A stretch of DNA of 64,000 nt, taken from the NCBI RefSeq assembly GCF_021165955.1, contig NZ_CP088952.1, positions 1,364,001 to 1,428,000 of the forward strand. The letters run 5' to 3'. Below, in pieces: positions 8,100 to 16,220 of this stretch (positions are counted from its first letter, which is position 1; each line of letters starts with the position of its first letter). The translations under genes were made by a program, and so were the position numbers. The notes below the pieces were generated by a model that worked only from the letters and a program-made list of their open reading frames with translations, made no database searches and was not told the DNA's origin. This DNA comes from Massilia endophytica. GTDB lineage: Bacteria > Pseudomonadota > Gammaproteobacteria > Burkholderiales > Burkholderiaceae_D.

Positions 8100-9443
8100 T
8101 TAACAGATCGCGGCGGCGCTGCCAGCAGCGGCGGCCTCGCTGTCAGCCGCATTGCGGCAGCAGGCGCGCGCGTACTGGCCCAGGATGCGGCCCACCTTGT
8201 GCTCCAGCAGGGCGGAGGTGGTGGTCGCGAGCTGGCCTTGCAGCACTTCGAGATACTGTTCCGGCAAATGCTGGCTGAGCAGGGCCAGGGGAATTTCGCG
8301 CGCATCGAGGTTGGCGCACAGTTTTTCCACGGCGGCTGCCACCTGCGGCTCGCCCCAGTAGTAGCGGCAACGGTCGCTCAGGCCGTAGCGGCGCAGCAGG
8401 CGCTGTTCGGCGATGCTGCCCGGGTAGTGCTTGTGCCAGTGGCGGGGCTCGGCCTGCATGGCTTCGTCCAGCACCTGCATCAGGCGCGAGGCCTGGCCTG
8501 CAGGCACCAGCTCCTCCTCGATGCGACACAGCGCCATGAGGCCTTCGCGCAGCGCAAACGTGGCGGCCGGACCGACTTTAAGGATTGCGAAGTGGTCGCG
8601 CACCATGCGGTGCAGCGCGGCTTCCTGCTGGTAGTCCGTGGAATGGGCCTCGAACACGATGCCCGGCTGCCCGGCGATGAAGTCCGACAGTTCCGCCGCC
8701 TGCGCGGCGTCGTAATGCTGGATATGGCTATGGTCGAAGTCCACGCCCGGCTGCACCACCATGGCGATGACGCGGCGCCAGGCGGCGTTCAGTTTCCTGT
8801 CGAGGAAGGCCTTGCAATGCACGTCCAGGGTACGGCGCGCGGCGACAGGCGAGGTAACGGCGCCTGCCTGCGCGAGATTGGCTTCGCCGCCTGGAATCGG
8901 CACTTCGGTGCCAATGACGTACACCGGCGGCGGCAGGCCGGCCTGCTGGGCGGCCTGCTCGGCGACGGTGCATAGCCTTGCCGAGCGCTCGGCGATGATC
9001 TCGTCGCTCAGATATGAGGGATCGTCGGCGCAGCGCATGCTGCAATCCAGGTGGATCTTGTGGAAGCCCGCCGCCACGTATGCGGCGATGAGTGTTTCCG
9101 CATGCTGCATGGCGCTTGCCGCGTCCAGCCCCTGCCAGGCATTCGGGCCGAGATGGTCGCCGCCGAGCACAAGCTGCTCCAGCGGGAAGCCCTGTTCGCG
9201 CGCCAGCTGGTGCACATAGTCGCGGAACACCTGCGGCGTCATGCCCGTGTAGCCGCCGAACTGGTCCACCTGGTTCGAGGTGGCTTCCACCAGCAGCACC
9301 GAGCCGTAGCTGGCTGCCACGCGCATGGCGGCGCGCAGCACGGTGGGATGGCTGCAGCAGACGCTGTACAGGCCCGCGGCCTCGCCGCGCCGGTGTGCCG
9401 CCACAACCTGCTGGATGGGAGAGAGGGAAGCATTGTTGTTCAT
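8100..9443 (-). CDS. kbaZ: KbaZ/GatZ/AgaZ family tagatose-1,6-bisphosphate aldolase non-catalytic subunit
   Basis: The 447-residue protein matches the GatZ/KbaZ/AgaZ family (AHRRGEAAGLYSVCCSHP, EATSNQVDQFGGYTGM, LGGDHLGPN, IGTEVPIPGGE). In enterobacteria this protein stabilises the catalytic class II aldolase KbaY/GatY; it was once proposed as a tagatose-6-phosphate kinase. Neither a catalytic aldolase subunit nor a dedicated kinase is in this window, so its partner must be encoded elsewhere or its role differs. The start is the ATG that overlaps the kinase stop by 4 bases. Its C-terminal tail is alanine-rich. Confidence 0.9.
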   Translation of the reverse strand: MNNNASLSPIQQVVAAHRRGEAAGLYSVCCSHPTVLRAAMRVAASYGSVLLVEATSNQVDQFGGYTGMTPQVFRDYVHQLAREQGFPLEQLVLGGDHLGPNAWQGLDAASAMQHAETLIAAYVAAGFHKIHLDCSMRCADDPSYLSDEIIAERSARLCTVAEQAAQQAGLPPPVYVIGTEVPIPGGEANLAQAGAVTSPVAARRTLDVHCKAFLDRKLNAAWRRVIAMVVQPGVDFDHSHIQHYDAAQAAELSDFIAGQPGIVFEAHSTDYQQEAALHRMVRDHFAILKVGPAATFALREGLMALCRIEEELVPAGQASRLMQVLDEAMQAEPRHWHKHYPGSIAEQRLLRRYGLSDRCRYYWGEPQVAAAVEKLCANLDAREIPLALLSQHLPEQYLEVLQGQLATTTSALLEHKVGRILGQYARACCRNAADSEAAAAGSAAAIC

Positions 9444-10387
9444 GGCTGTTGATCGCTCAGTTGTTGGCGGGCGAGGAGGGCGGCGCCGCGTGCCCCGCCT
9501 GCATCGCCGAAGCGCGGCGGAAGGATGGGTGGGGTGCGCGCCCCGGCAAAGAGGTGGCGCTGTACTGCGCCAGGAAGCTTTTCGTAAAGGTGGGCGAGCT
9601 GGGACAGCCCGCCGCCCAGCACAATCGCATGCGGGTCGAGCGCCAGCACCAGGCTGGCCAGGGCCTGGCCCAGCAGGTCGGCATGCACTTCCAGCGTTTT
9701 CCCGGCGGTCGCCGACCCCGCCTGCGCATGGGCGACGATGGACAGCGGCGTTTCGTCGCCGCCGCCGAGCTGCCGGTGCAGCTGGCTCATGCCGGGACCG
9801 GAGACATAGCGTTCCAGGCAGCCTTCGCGCCCGCAGGGGCAGGAGAGAAGCGGCAGGCCATACGCGGACAGCAGGGCCGCGGGCACGGGCCAGTGGCCCC
9901 ATTCGCCCGCGAGGCCGTTCCAGCCCCGCATCAGGCGGCCCTCCACGCAGTAGCCGCCGCCCGCGCCGGTGCCAAGAATGGCGCCGAACATCGTGGGCAG
10001 TCCGGCGGCGGCGCCGCCTTGGGCTTCCGAGAGGGCGAAGCATTGGCAGTCGTTGCCGATGGCGACGGGCCGCTGCAATGCCTCCTGCAGGGAGCTCACC
10101 ACGAGGCGCCCGTTCAGGGCGGGAACGTTGGAACTCAGTTGGCGTCCGCTCGCGCTGTCGATAATGCCCGGCAGGCCGATGCCGGTCAGCGCGCGGGCGC
10201 CCACGGCCTTGTCGGCGCGCGCGATCAGGCCCTGGATGGCCTGCACGAACTCCGCGAAATCGGCGCCGGGCGTGGCAATGCGTTCGCGGTGCAGCTCGCG
10301 CAGCTCGTCGCCTTCGGCATAGGACACCAGCTCGATCTTGCTGCCGCCGATGTCGAGGCCGTGGTATCGGCGTTCAGAAGTCGTCAT
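9440..10387 (-). CDS. agaK: ROK-family N-acetylhexosamine kinase (probable GalNAc kinase)
   Basis: ROK-type sugar kinase of 315 residues. It has the N-terminal phosphate-binding DIGGSKIE, the catalytic IGNDCQCF region with its aspartate, GTGAGGG, and the zinc-finger CPCGREGCLE (cysteines plus the upstream residues typical of ROK). In this operon it should phosphorylate imported GalNAc to GalNAc-6-phosphate; GlcNAc kinase activity is the alternative. It overlaps agaS by 14 bases and kbaZ by 4, which argues for a single tightly coupled transcript. Confidence 0.87.
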   Translation of the reverse strand: MTTSERRYHGLDIGGSKIELVSYAEGDELRELHRERIATPGADFAEFVQAIQGLIARADKAVGARALTGIGLPGIIDSASGRQLSSNVPALNGRLVVSSLQEALQRPVAIGNDCQCFALSEAQGGAAAGLPTMFGAILGTGAGGGYCVEGRLMRGWNGLAGEWGHWPVPAALLSAYGLPLLSCPCGREGCLERYVSGPGMSQLHRQLGGGDETPLSIVAHAQAGSATAGKTLEVHADLLGQALASLVLALDPHAIVLGGGLSQLAHLYEKLPGAVQRHLFAGARTPPILPPRFGDAGGARGAALLARQQLSDQQP

Positions 10388-11510
10388 GGCGGTAAATGGT
10401 CACACCCTGCACAACGCGGTTCACGATGCCGCCAGCGAAGGGATTGTCGGGACGAAGGTTCAGCAGCGCGGATTGGTGCAGCGCGTACTGCTGCGCCATC
10501 AGCAGCCAAAGGGGCGCCAGCCAGGCATCGGGCCATGCCGGCGCATCCACGCCGATATCGGCTCCCGCGCCTACTGTCAGGCAGCGGCCGGCCACCTGGT
10601 CGCGCTGGAGCTCGGCCAGCAGGTCGTGTTCGTAGCGCCGGGACAGCGGGTCGGTACTGCGGAACAGCACCACCAGCGTTTCATTTGTTACTGCCGCCTT
10701 GGGACCGTGGCGGAAACCGAGGGCGCTGTTGGCCATGGCCAGCACCTTCCCGCCCGTCAGTTCAAGAATCTTCAGCGCCGCTTCCTTCGCCAGCGCTTCC
10801 AGCGGGCCGCTTCCCAGGTAGACCACGCGCGATACAGACTGCGAGGCCAGTTCCGCAACAGGGCCGGACCAGGCCAGCAGCGCCTCATCGGCCAGCGCGG
10901 CGAGCTTGTTCAGGCACTCCGGCTGGAACTCCGGATCGAACACGCCCAGCGCGGCCAGCAGCATGCAGGTGAAGCTGCTCGTCATGGCGAAGCCGCGGTC
11001 GCAGCTGGCGGCGGGCATCAGCAGGTTGAGGGTTGCGCTGTCTTCCGCATTGTCGCGCGCCAGGGCGCCTTCCGCATTGCAGGTGATGTTCAGGAAGCGC
11101 GCATCCGCCACGCGTTCGCGCACCAGTTGCACGGCGGCTGTGCTTTCCGGGCTGCTTCCGCTGCGGCCGAAGGAGACCAGCAGCGTAGGCGCCGCCGCAT
11201 CCAGATAGAGGCCAGGGTGGGTCAGCAGGCTGGTAGTGGGTACGGCGCGCACCTGGCAGGGCCAGGCCGCGTTGATGTCGTCCGCAACGATCTCGCCCAG
11301 GTAGGCCGAGCTGCCGGCGCCGGTAAGGATCACGCGCAGCGCCGGGTTATGCAGCCTGTCGCCGAGGAAGGCGGCGATGCGGTCGTGCTCCTTCAGGAGC
11401 TGCGCTGCCAGCGCGCGCCAGAGGCGGGGCTGCTGCGCGATTTCTTCGGCGGTGTCCAGTCCGCCGATGTCGCGCCAGGCCTGAACCGTGCGCTGAAATA
11501 AGGTGGTCAT
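10374..11510 (-). CDS. agaS: AgaS, D-galactosamine-6-phosphate deaminase/isomerase (SIS domain)
   Basis: Cytoplasmic enzyme converting galactosamine-6-phosphate to tagatose-6-phosphate and ammonia. The 378 residues contain two SIS domains with ILTGAGSSAYLGE, VSFGRSGSSPES, PAASCDRGFAMTSS and GFRHGPKAAV, closely resembling E. coli AgaS. The start is the ATG at 11510. A TTG ten codons upstream also opens the frame but lies above the predicted transcription start near 11534, so it is rejected. It is the first gene of the leftward operon. AgaS without agaB/C/D PTS genes points to a permease-kinase pathway like that described for Shewanella. Confidence 0.92.
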   Translation of the reverse strand: MTTLFQRTVQAWRDIGGLDTAEEIAQQPRLWRALAAQLLKEHDRIAAFLGDRLHNPALRVILTGAGSSAYLGEIVADDINAAWPCQVRAVPTTSLLTHPGLYLDAAAPTLLVSFGRSGSSPESTAAVQLVRERVADARFLNITCNAEGALARDNAEDSATLNLLMPAASCDRGFAMTSSFTCMLLAALGVFDPEFQPECLNKLAALADEALLAWSGPVAELASQSVSRVVYLGSGPLEALAKEAALKILELTGGKVLAMANSALGFRHGPKAAVTNETLVVLFRSTDPLSRRYEHDLLAELQRDQVAGRCLTVGAGADIGVDAPAWPDAWLAPLWLLMAQQYALHQSALLNLRPDNPFAGGIVNRVVQGVTIYRHDDF

Positions 11511-11540
11511 CGAAAGTGTTTCTTGAGTTGTTTGAACCAA

Positions 11541-11569
11541 ATGATAGGGATCGATTTTCGAAAAGTCAA
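11541..11569 (-). promoter_or_regulatory. Sigma70-like promoter of the leftward aga operon
   Basis: Reading leftward, TTGACT (11569-11564) and TATCAT (11546-11541) are separated by exactly 17 bases, a near-consensus housekeeping promoter. The predicted transcript starts near 11534, about 24 bases before the agaS ATG. Two GAAAG pentamers 11 bases apart (11574 and 11585) sit just upstream of the -35 box, where a DeoR-type repressor could act. Confidence 0.7.
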
Positions 11570-11713
11570 ATACGAAAGAAAAAAGAAAGTTATTTGCGCG
11601 ACGGCTTGGGCTCGATGTAGCGCATTTGCTACGATATCGAAAGTTTGTTGACGTGTTGACTCGGAAAGCGAAAGGTTTTCTTAATTATTTTTCGAAATAT
11701 GCTTTCTTTTGTG

Positions 11714-11742
11714 TTGACCTTGCTTGTTTTTGTTTCTAGAGT
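11714..11742 (+). promoter_or_regulatory. Sigma70-like promoter of the TonB receptor operon
   Basis: TTGACC at 11714-11719 and TAGAGT at 11737-11742 are spaced by 17 bases. The predicted transcript begins near 11749, leaving an approximately 85-base leader before the receptor ATG. A CTTTC pentamer (11702) precedes the -35 box and another (11764) lies just downstream of the start. Confidence 0.5.
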
Positions 11743-11833
11743 AAGTTCATCGCCACACCGGTTCTTTCGATTTTGAGGCCGCATCCAAGAGCGGCTGCTG
11801 GAAACCATAACATCAACCAAGGGAGATATCCGC

Positions 11834-14800
11834 ATGCACCAAAGCCACTTTAACCTCCGCAAGAGCGCCATCAGCCAGGCAACTGCGATCCTGATCGGGC
11901 TGGCCCTGGCTGGCGGCAGCGGCCACGCGCTGGCCCAGTCCAACGCCACCACCACGATCTTCGGCGAAGTGGGCTCGCCTGCCGGCGCGACCGTGGTGCT
12001 GGAGAACCTGGCGACCGGCACGCAACGTACGCTGGTGCCGGATGCGTCGGGCCGCTTCGTGGCCACTTCGCTGCCGCCGGGCCGCTATGCGGCGCGCGTG
12101 GTGCGCGGCGGTACGGTGCAGGACACGCGCGAAGTGGAAGCGGTGGTGGGCAGCGGCGCGGAGGTGAACTTCAATGCGGTGAGCGAAGCCATGACCGTGA
12201 CCGTTCGCGGCGCCCGCACACTGATCGATGTCTCCAACACGAATAATGGCGTGGTCTTCACCGCCAGGGAGCTCAAGACGCTGCCGGTCGCGAACGACGT
12301 TGCCGCCGTCGTCCAGCTGACGCCCGGCGTGGCGCGCGGCACGAACAGCCAGTACGGCAACGCGCCTTCCATCGGCGGCGGCGGCCAGTCGGAGAACGCC
12401 TTCTACGTCAACGGCTTCCCGGTCACGAACATCCTGACTCAGGTGGGCGCATCCGAACTGCCCTTTGGCGCTATCTCGAACATGCAGGTGCTGTCGGGCG
12501 GCTATGGCGCGGAATTCGGCCGTTCTACCGGTGGCGTTGTCAATATCACGACCAAGAGCGGGGGCAACAAGTTCGAGTTCGGCGGCAAGCTCTCCACCAC
12601 GCCCGCGCGCCTCAAGGGAAGCACGGAGAATATCTACTACCCGAACACCGGCGCCAATCCCGATACGGACGGCAAGCTGCTGTACTGGAACCGCGACAAC
12701 GAGAGCACCAGCCGTGTGGCGGGCATCTACGGCAGCGGCCCGATCATCAAGAACAAGCTGTTCGCCTTCGTGGCCCTGGAGCGTACCAAGACCGATTCCG
12801 AGGCAGTGAGCGCGGCCAGCAGCGGCGGCACGAGCACTGCAACCGGCTGGAGCAGCAGCGAAACGGAGGTGAAACGCTACCTTGCCAAGATCGACTACTA
12901 CCTGAACGACGACCACCGCTTCGAATTCACGAAGCTGTACGACCGCACCACCACGCGCAGCCAGGCCTTCGGCTTCAACTACGAAACCCTGCAGCGCGAC
13001 AACGTGCCGGGCGGCGCGGCGCAGACCACCATCAACTGCTGCGGCGCGGGCAGTGCGCCGGGCTCGAACATCAATGTATTCAAGTACACCGGCTACCTGA
13101 CGGACAACCTGACCGTGACGGCGTTGTACGGCGACTCGCGCACGATCCACCGCCGCATTCCCGAGGGCTACAACCCGACGCTGGCCCAGACTTCTTCCGC
13201 CGTGACGGCGCGCGTGCCGGGCCTGGTCTATAACAATCCCCAGACCGTGACTGGCAACCTGGTCGATCCGGCCTCCGGCGACCGCCAGAAGGGCAAGCGC
13301 TTCGACGTGGAATACAAGCTGGGCGCGCATTCGCTACGCGGCGGCATCGACCGCCTCGATATCGACTCCAAGGTCGGCATCATCCTCGCGGGCGGCTACC
13401 GCTGGACCTACCGCAAGGCGGCGGACCCGAGCCGCCCGATCAACGGCGCTTTCGCGACGCCCCTGGAAGGCGGCGGCTATGGCGTGCAGGGCTACTACGT
13501 GAGCCGCGACGTCTACACCAATCTCGCACATCCGACCAGCGAGCAGTCGGCGCAGTATGTCCAGGACCACTACCAGGTCACCGACCACGTTCTGCTGGAT
13601 ATCGGCCTGCGCCGCGAACAGTTCACCAACTACACCAGCAATGGCGATGCCTTCATCTCGCAGCGGAACATGATCGCTCCGCGCCTGGGCGCTACCTGGG
13701 ACGTGAAGGGCGATGGTTCGCTGAAGGTGTTCGCCAACGCAGGCCGCTACCACTTGCCGGTACCCTCCAACCTGTCCAGCAATATGGCCGCGCCATTCAC
13801 CTCGACCAGCGAGTTCTTCACCTACACGGGCGTGGACCCGACGACCGGGGCGCCGACCGGCCTGACCGCGATCAGCAAGCCGTATTCGGCCAACAATGCC
13901 TACGGCCAGGCGCGCGATGCGCGGGAAGTTACCGCCATCGGCCTGAAGCCCCTGTCGCAGGACGAACTCTCCCTCGGCTTCGAGAAGGCCCTGAGCAAGG
14001 AGCTGGTGGTAGGCGCCAGCGCCCTGTACCGCAAGCTGAACGACACCAACGACGATACCTGCGACCAGCGTCCCATCGATGCCTGGGCCGCGCGCAACAA
14101 TGTGGATGCCAGCAACTGGGCCGGCTTCCAGTGCGCCATCATCAACCCGGGCCGCGATAACGCACTGTGGATCGACTTCGCCGATGGCAAAGGCCTGCGC
14201 CGCGTCGATATCAGCGCGGCGGAATGGGGCAACCCGCGTCCGGACCGTACCTACAAGTCGCTGAACGTCTTCATCGAACATCCCCTGAGCAAGGGCTGGT
14301 ACGGCAAGGTGACCTACACCCTGTCCGCACTGAAGGGCAATATGGAAGGCCAGACCGACACCATCGGCGGCGGCGATGTGGGCCTGACCGTAAGCGACGA
14401 CCACAAGGAACTGATGTACAACGCCTTCGGCTATCTGCCGGGCGACCGCCGCCACGCCATCAAGGCCTATGGCTTCATGCAGGTGACGCCGGAGTGGAAC
14501 GTGGGCGCCAACCTCGCATTGGTCTCCGGCGCACCGCGCAACTGCATCGGCGAGCTGCCTGCGGACCTCAAGTTCGACAACGACTACGGCGCCGCCTACT
14601 TCTACTGCAACGGCAAGCCAACGCCGCGCGGCAGCCAGGGCCGCCTGCCATGGCAGGCCCAGCTCGACCTGAACGTGGCCTACCTGCCGCGTTTCGCCAA
14701 GGGCCTGAGCCTGAAAGTGGATGTGTTCAATGTGCTGAACCGCCAGACGGTGCAGCGCTATAACGAAACCCGCGAGGACGGCGGCGCCATCGCCCACAAC

Positions 14801-14866
14801 TACCTGCAGGTTGCCAGCCGCACCGCGCCGCGCTCCGTGCGCCTGACCGCGGAATATGAATTCTGA
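11834..14866 (+). CDS. TonB-dependent outer-membrane receptor with N-terminal carboxypeptidase-like domain
   Basis: Outer-membrane active transporter of 1010 residues. A signal peptide (about 1-35, ending HALAQ) is followed by a carboxypeptidase-regulatory-like domain (about 38-110), a plug with GYGAEFGRSTGGVVNITTKS, and a long beta-barrel ending in the aromatic motif RLTAEYEF. The start follows a GGGAGATA ribosome site. The extra N-terminal Ig-like domain is common in saccharide-uptake receptors of Oxalobacteraceae and Xanthomonadaceae. By context it imports GalNAc-containing glycans or oligosaccharides using TonB energy. Two cysteines close together (NCCGAG) lie in a predicted extracellular loop. 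Confidence 0.9.
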   Translation: MHQSHFNLRKSAISQATAILIGLALAGGSGHALAQSNATTTIFGEVGSPAGATVVLENLATGTQRTLVPDASGRFVATSLPPGRYAARVVRGGTVQDTREVEAVVGSGAEVNFNAVSEAMTVTVRGARTLIDVSNTNNGVVFTARELKTLPVANDVAAVVQLTPGVARGTNSQYGNAPSIGGGGQSENAFYVNGFPVTNILTQVGASELPFGAISNMQVLSGGYGAEFGRSTGGVVNITTKSGGNKFEFGGKLSTTPARLKGSTENIYYPNTGANPDTDGKLLYWNRDNESTSRVAGIYGSGPIIKNKLFAFVALERTKTDSEAVSAASSGGTSTATGWSSSETEVKRYLAKIDYYLNDDHRFEFTKLYDRTTTRSQAFGFNYETLQRDNVPGGAAQTTINCCGAGSAPGSNINVFKYTGYLTDNLTVTALYGDSRTIHRRIPEGYNPTLAQTSSAVTARVPGLVYNNPQTVTGNLVDPASGDRQKGKRFDVEYKLGAHSLRGGIDRLDIDSKVGIILAGGYRWTYRKAADPSRPINGAFATPLEGGGYGVQGYYVSRDVYTNLAHPTSEQSAQYVQDHYQVTDHVLLDIGLRREQFTNYTSNGDAFISQRNMIAPRLGATWDVKGDGSLKVFANAGRYHLPVPSNLSSNMAAPFTSTSEFFTYTGVDPTTGAPTGLTAISKPYSANNAYGQARDAREVTAIGLKPLSQDELSLGFEKALSKELVVGASALYRKLNDTNDDTCDQRPIDAWAARNNVDASNWAGFQCAIINPGRDNALWIDFADGKGLRRVDISAAEWGNPRPDRTYKSLNVFIEHPLSKGWYGKVTYTLSALKGNMEGQTDTIGGGDVGLTVSDDHKELMYNAFGYLPGDRRHAIKAYGFMQVTPEWNVGANLALVSGAPRNCIGELPADLKFDNDYGAAYFYCNGKPTPRGSQGRLPWQAQLDLNVAYLPRFAKGLSLKVDVFNVLNRQTVQRYNETREDGGAIAHNYLQVASRTAPRSVRLTAEYEF

Positions 14867-14878
14867 CGAGGAGGCATC

Positions 14879-16195
14879 ATGAAACAACGACGTTTGTTCC
14901 TGTGTTCCGCAGTATGGATATTGAGCGGGTGCGGTTCGGGCATTGGCGGCGAGCCGGCGGCGGGGCAGGCTGGCCCCGCGCCGCTGAAGGCGGCCGCCCG
15001 CACGGTGGTCTCGGCAACCACGTCCACCGTGGCGCTGGCAGGCAATGCCTTCGTCACCACAGCGCCAGCCGGTGCGACTGAGATCATCAACGACAGCGGC
15101 CTCGCCAACTGGACCAATGCGGGCACGGTGACCAGCGCCTACTTCCGCATGTCGGGCGCCGGCACAGTGACGCTGGGACTGGACGCGCGGCTCGCGGGCA
15201 GCAGGAACAGCACCATCCGCGTTACCGTGAACGGCACGCCGTTCACCGTCAACCTGGCGGGACGCAGCACCAAGACCTATGCGGTGGGCACCGTCAGCGT
15301 GCCTGCGGCAGGCTACGTGAAGGTGGACCTGCAAGGCGTGAGCAAGGACGGCGCGTACTTCGGCGACGTATCCGCGCTGAAGGTGACGACGGATGTGCCG
15401 CTGAACTTCGCGAACGACCCGGCCAATTATTACTGGTCGCGCCGTGGTCCGTCGGTCCACCTCGGTTACACCACCCCGGCCAATACCGAGTACTTCTACA
15501 ACGAGATGACCATTCCGGCTGGGCAGGACCCGATCGGTTCCTACTTCATGGCTAACGGCTTCGGGCAGGGCTACTTCGGCATCCAGGTGAAGTCCACCAC
15601 GGAACGCTGGATCCTGTTCTCGGTATGGGACGCGGACAATGGCGCGAAGACTACCCTGGTCAGCAAAGGTCCGGGCGTGGTGGACAACAGCTTCGGCGGG
15701 GAGGGGACGGGCGGCCAGACCTACCTTGTGTATAACTGGGTTGCGGGGAACACCTACCGCTTCATCACGCGCGCGCGCCCGGACGGCGCAGGCAGCACGG
15801 ATTACTCCGCGTGGTTCTATGCGCCAGAGCAGGGGACGTGGCGCTACATCGCCACCTGGAAGCGTCCCGCCATTTCCACTTACCTCACCGGCTCGCACTC
15901 CTTCCTGGAGAACTTCATCGACACCAACGGCTATACTGGCCGCCGTGTCCAGTACGGCAACCAGTGGGCGCGCAACGTGAACGGCGCCTGGTCTGAAGTG
16001 ACGGCCGCGCGCCTCACCGGCGACGCCACCGTGACCAATGCCCAGCGCATGGACTATGCAGGCGGCCTGGATAACGGCCGCTTCTACCTGCGCAACGGCG
16101 GCTTCTTTGCCGATTACGTACCGGTCAACCAGAATTTCAGCCGTCCCGCCACGGGGCAGCAGCCTGCGGTCGATGTCAACAGCCTGCCGCAGTAA
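14879..16195 (+). CDS. Lipoprotein with DUF5077-like and DUF3472-like domains
   Basis: The 438-residue protein begins with a lipoprotein signal (lipobox LSGC, cysteine near residue 18). Residues about 40-175 resemble a DUF5077 beta-sandwich and about 180-420 resemble DUF3472 (NYYWSRRGPSVHLGY, NEMTIPAGQDPIGSYFMANG), a pairing I recall from polysaccharide-associated proteins of Bacteroidetes and Proteobacteria. It sits 12 bases after the receptor and 25 before the GH109 gene. An inferred role is glycan binding at the cell surface. Domain names are from memory, and no catalytic residues are recognised. Confidence 0.75.
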   Translation: MKQRRLFLCSAVWILSGCGSGIGGEPAAGQAGPAPLKAAARTVVSATTSTVALAGNAFVTTAPAGATEIINDSGLANWTNAGTVTSAYFRMSGAGTVTLGLDARLAGSRNSTIRVTVNGTPFTVNLAGRSTKTYAVGTVSVPAAGYVKVDLQGVSKDGAYFGDVSALKVTTDVPLNFANDPANYYWSRRGPSVHLGYTTPANTEYFYNEMTIPAGQDPIGSYFMANGFGQGYFGIQVKSTTERWILFSVWDADNGAKTTLVSKGPGVVDNSFGGEGTGGQTYLVYNWVAGNTYRFITRARPDGAGSTDYSAWFYAPEQGTWRYIATWKRPAISTYLTGSHSFLENFIDTNGYTGRRVQYGNQWARNVNGAWSEVTAARLTGDATVTNAQRMDYAGGLDNGRFYLRNGGFFADYVPVNQNFSRPATGQQPAVDVNSLPQ

Positions 16196-16220
16196 TGACA
16201 AGAACAGACGAAGGAGAACC

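Larger units (their letters stand above)
11512..11768. promoter_or_regulatory. Candidate AgaR operator cluster (GAAAG/CTTTC pentamers)
   Basis: The spacer between the divergent operons is AT-rich and carries GAAAG at 11512, 11574, 11585, 11639, 11664 and 11670, and CTTTC at 11702 and 11764. It also has an inverted pair CAAATA (11567-11572)/TATTTG (11591-11596) and the hairpin GTAGC-N6-GCTAC near 11617-11632. E. coli AgaR is known to bind phased TTTC-rich repeats, so these are plausible operators. No open reading frame is supported in 11541-11833. Confidence 0.55.

Noticed and set aside
8069..8305. Upstream extension of agaR
   Set aside because: The DeoR homology begins at the ATG at 8068 and the extension overlaps the end of kbaZ.
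6200..11510. Reading the operon as a plain GlcNAc (nag) operon
   Set aside because: There is no nagB, and AgaS, KbaZ and an AgaR-like regulator point to GalNAc.
11511..11540. TTG start for agaS at 11540
   Set aside because: It lies above the predicted transcription start near 11534.
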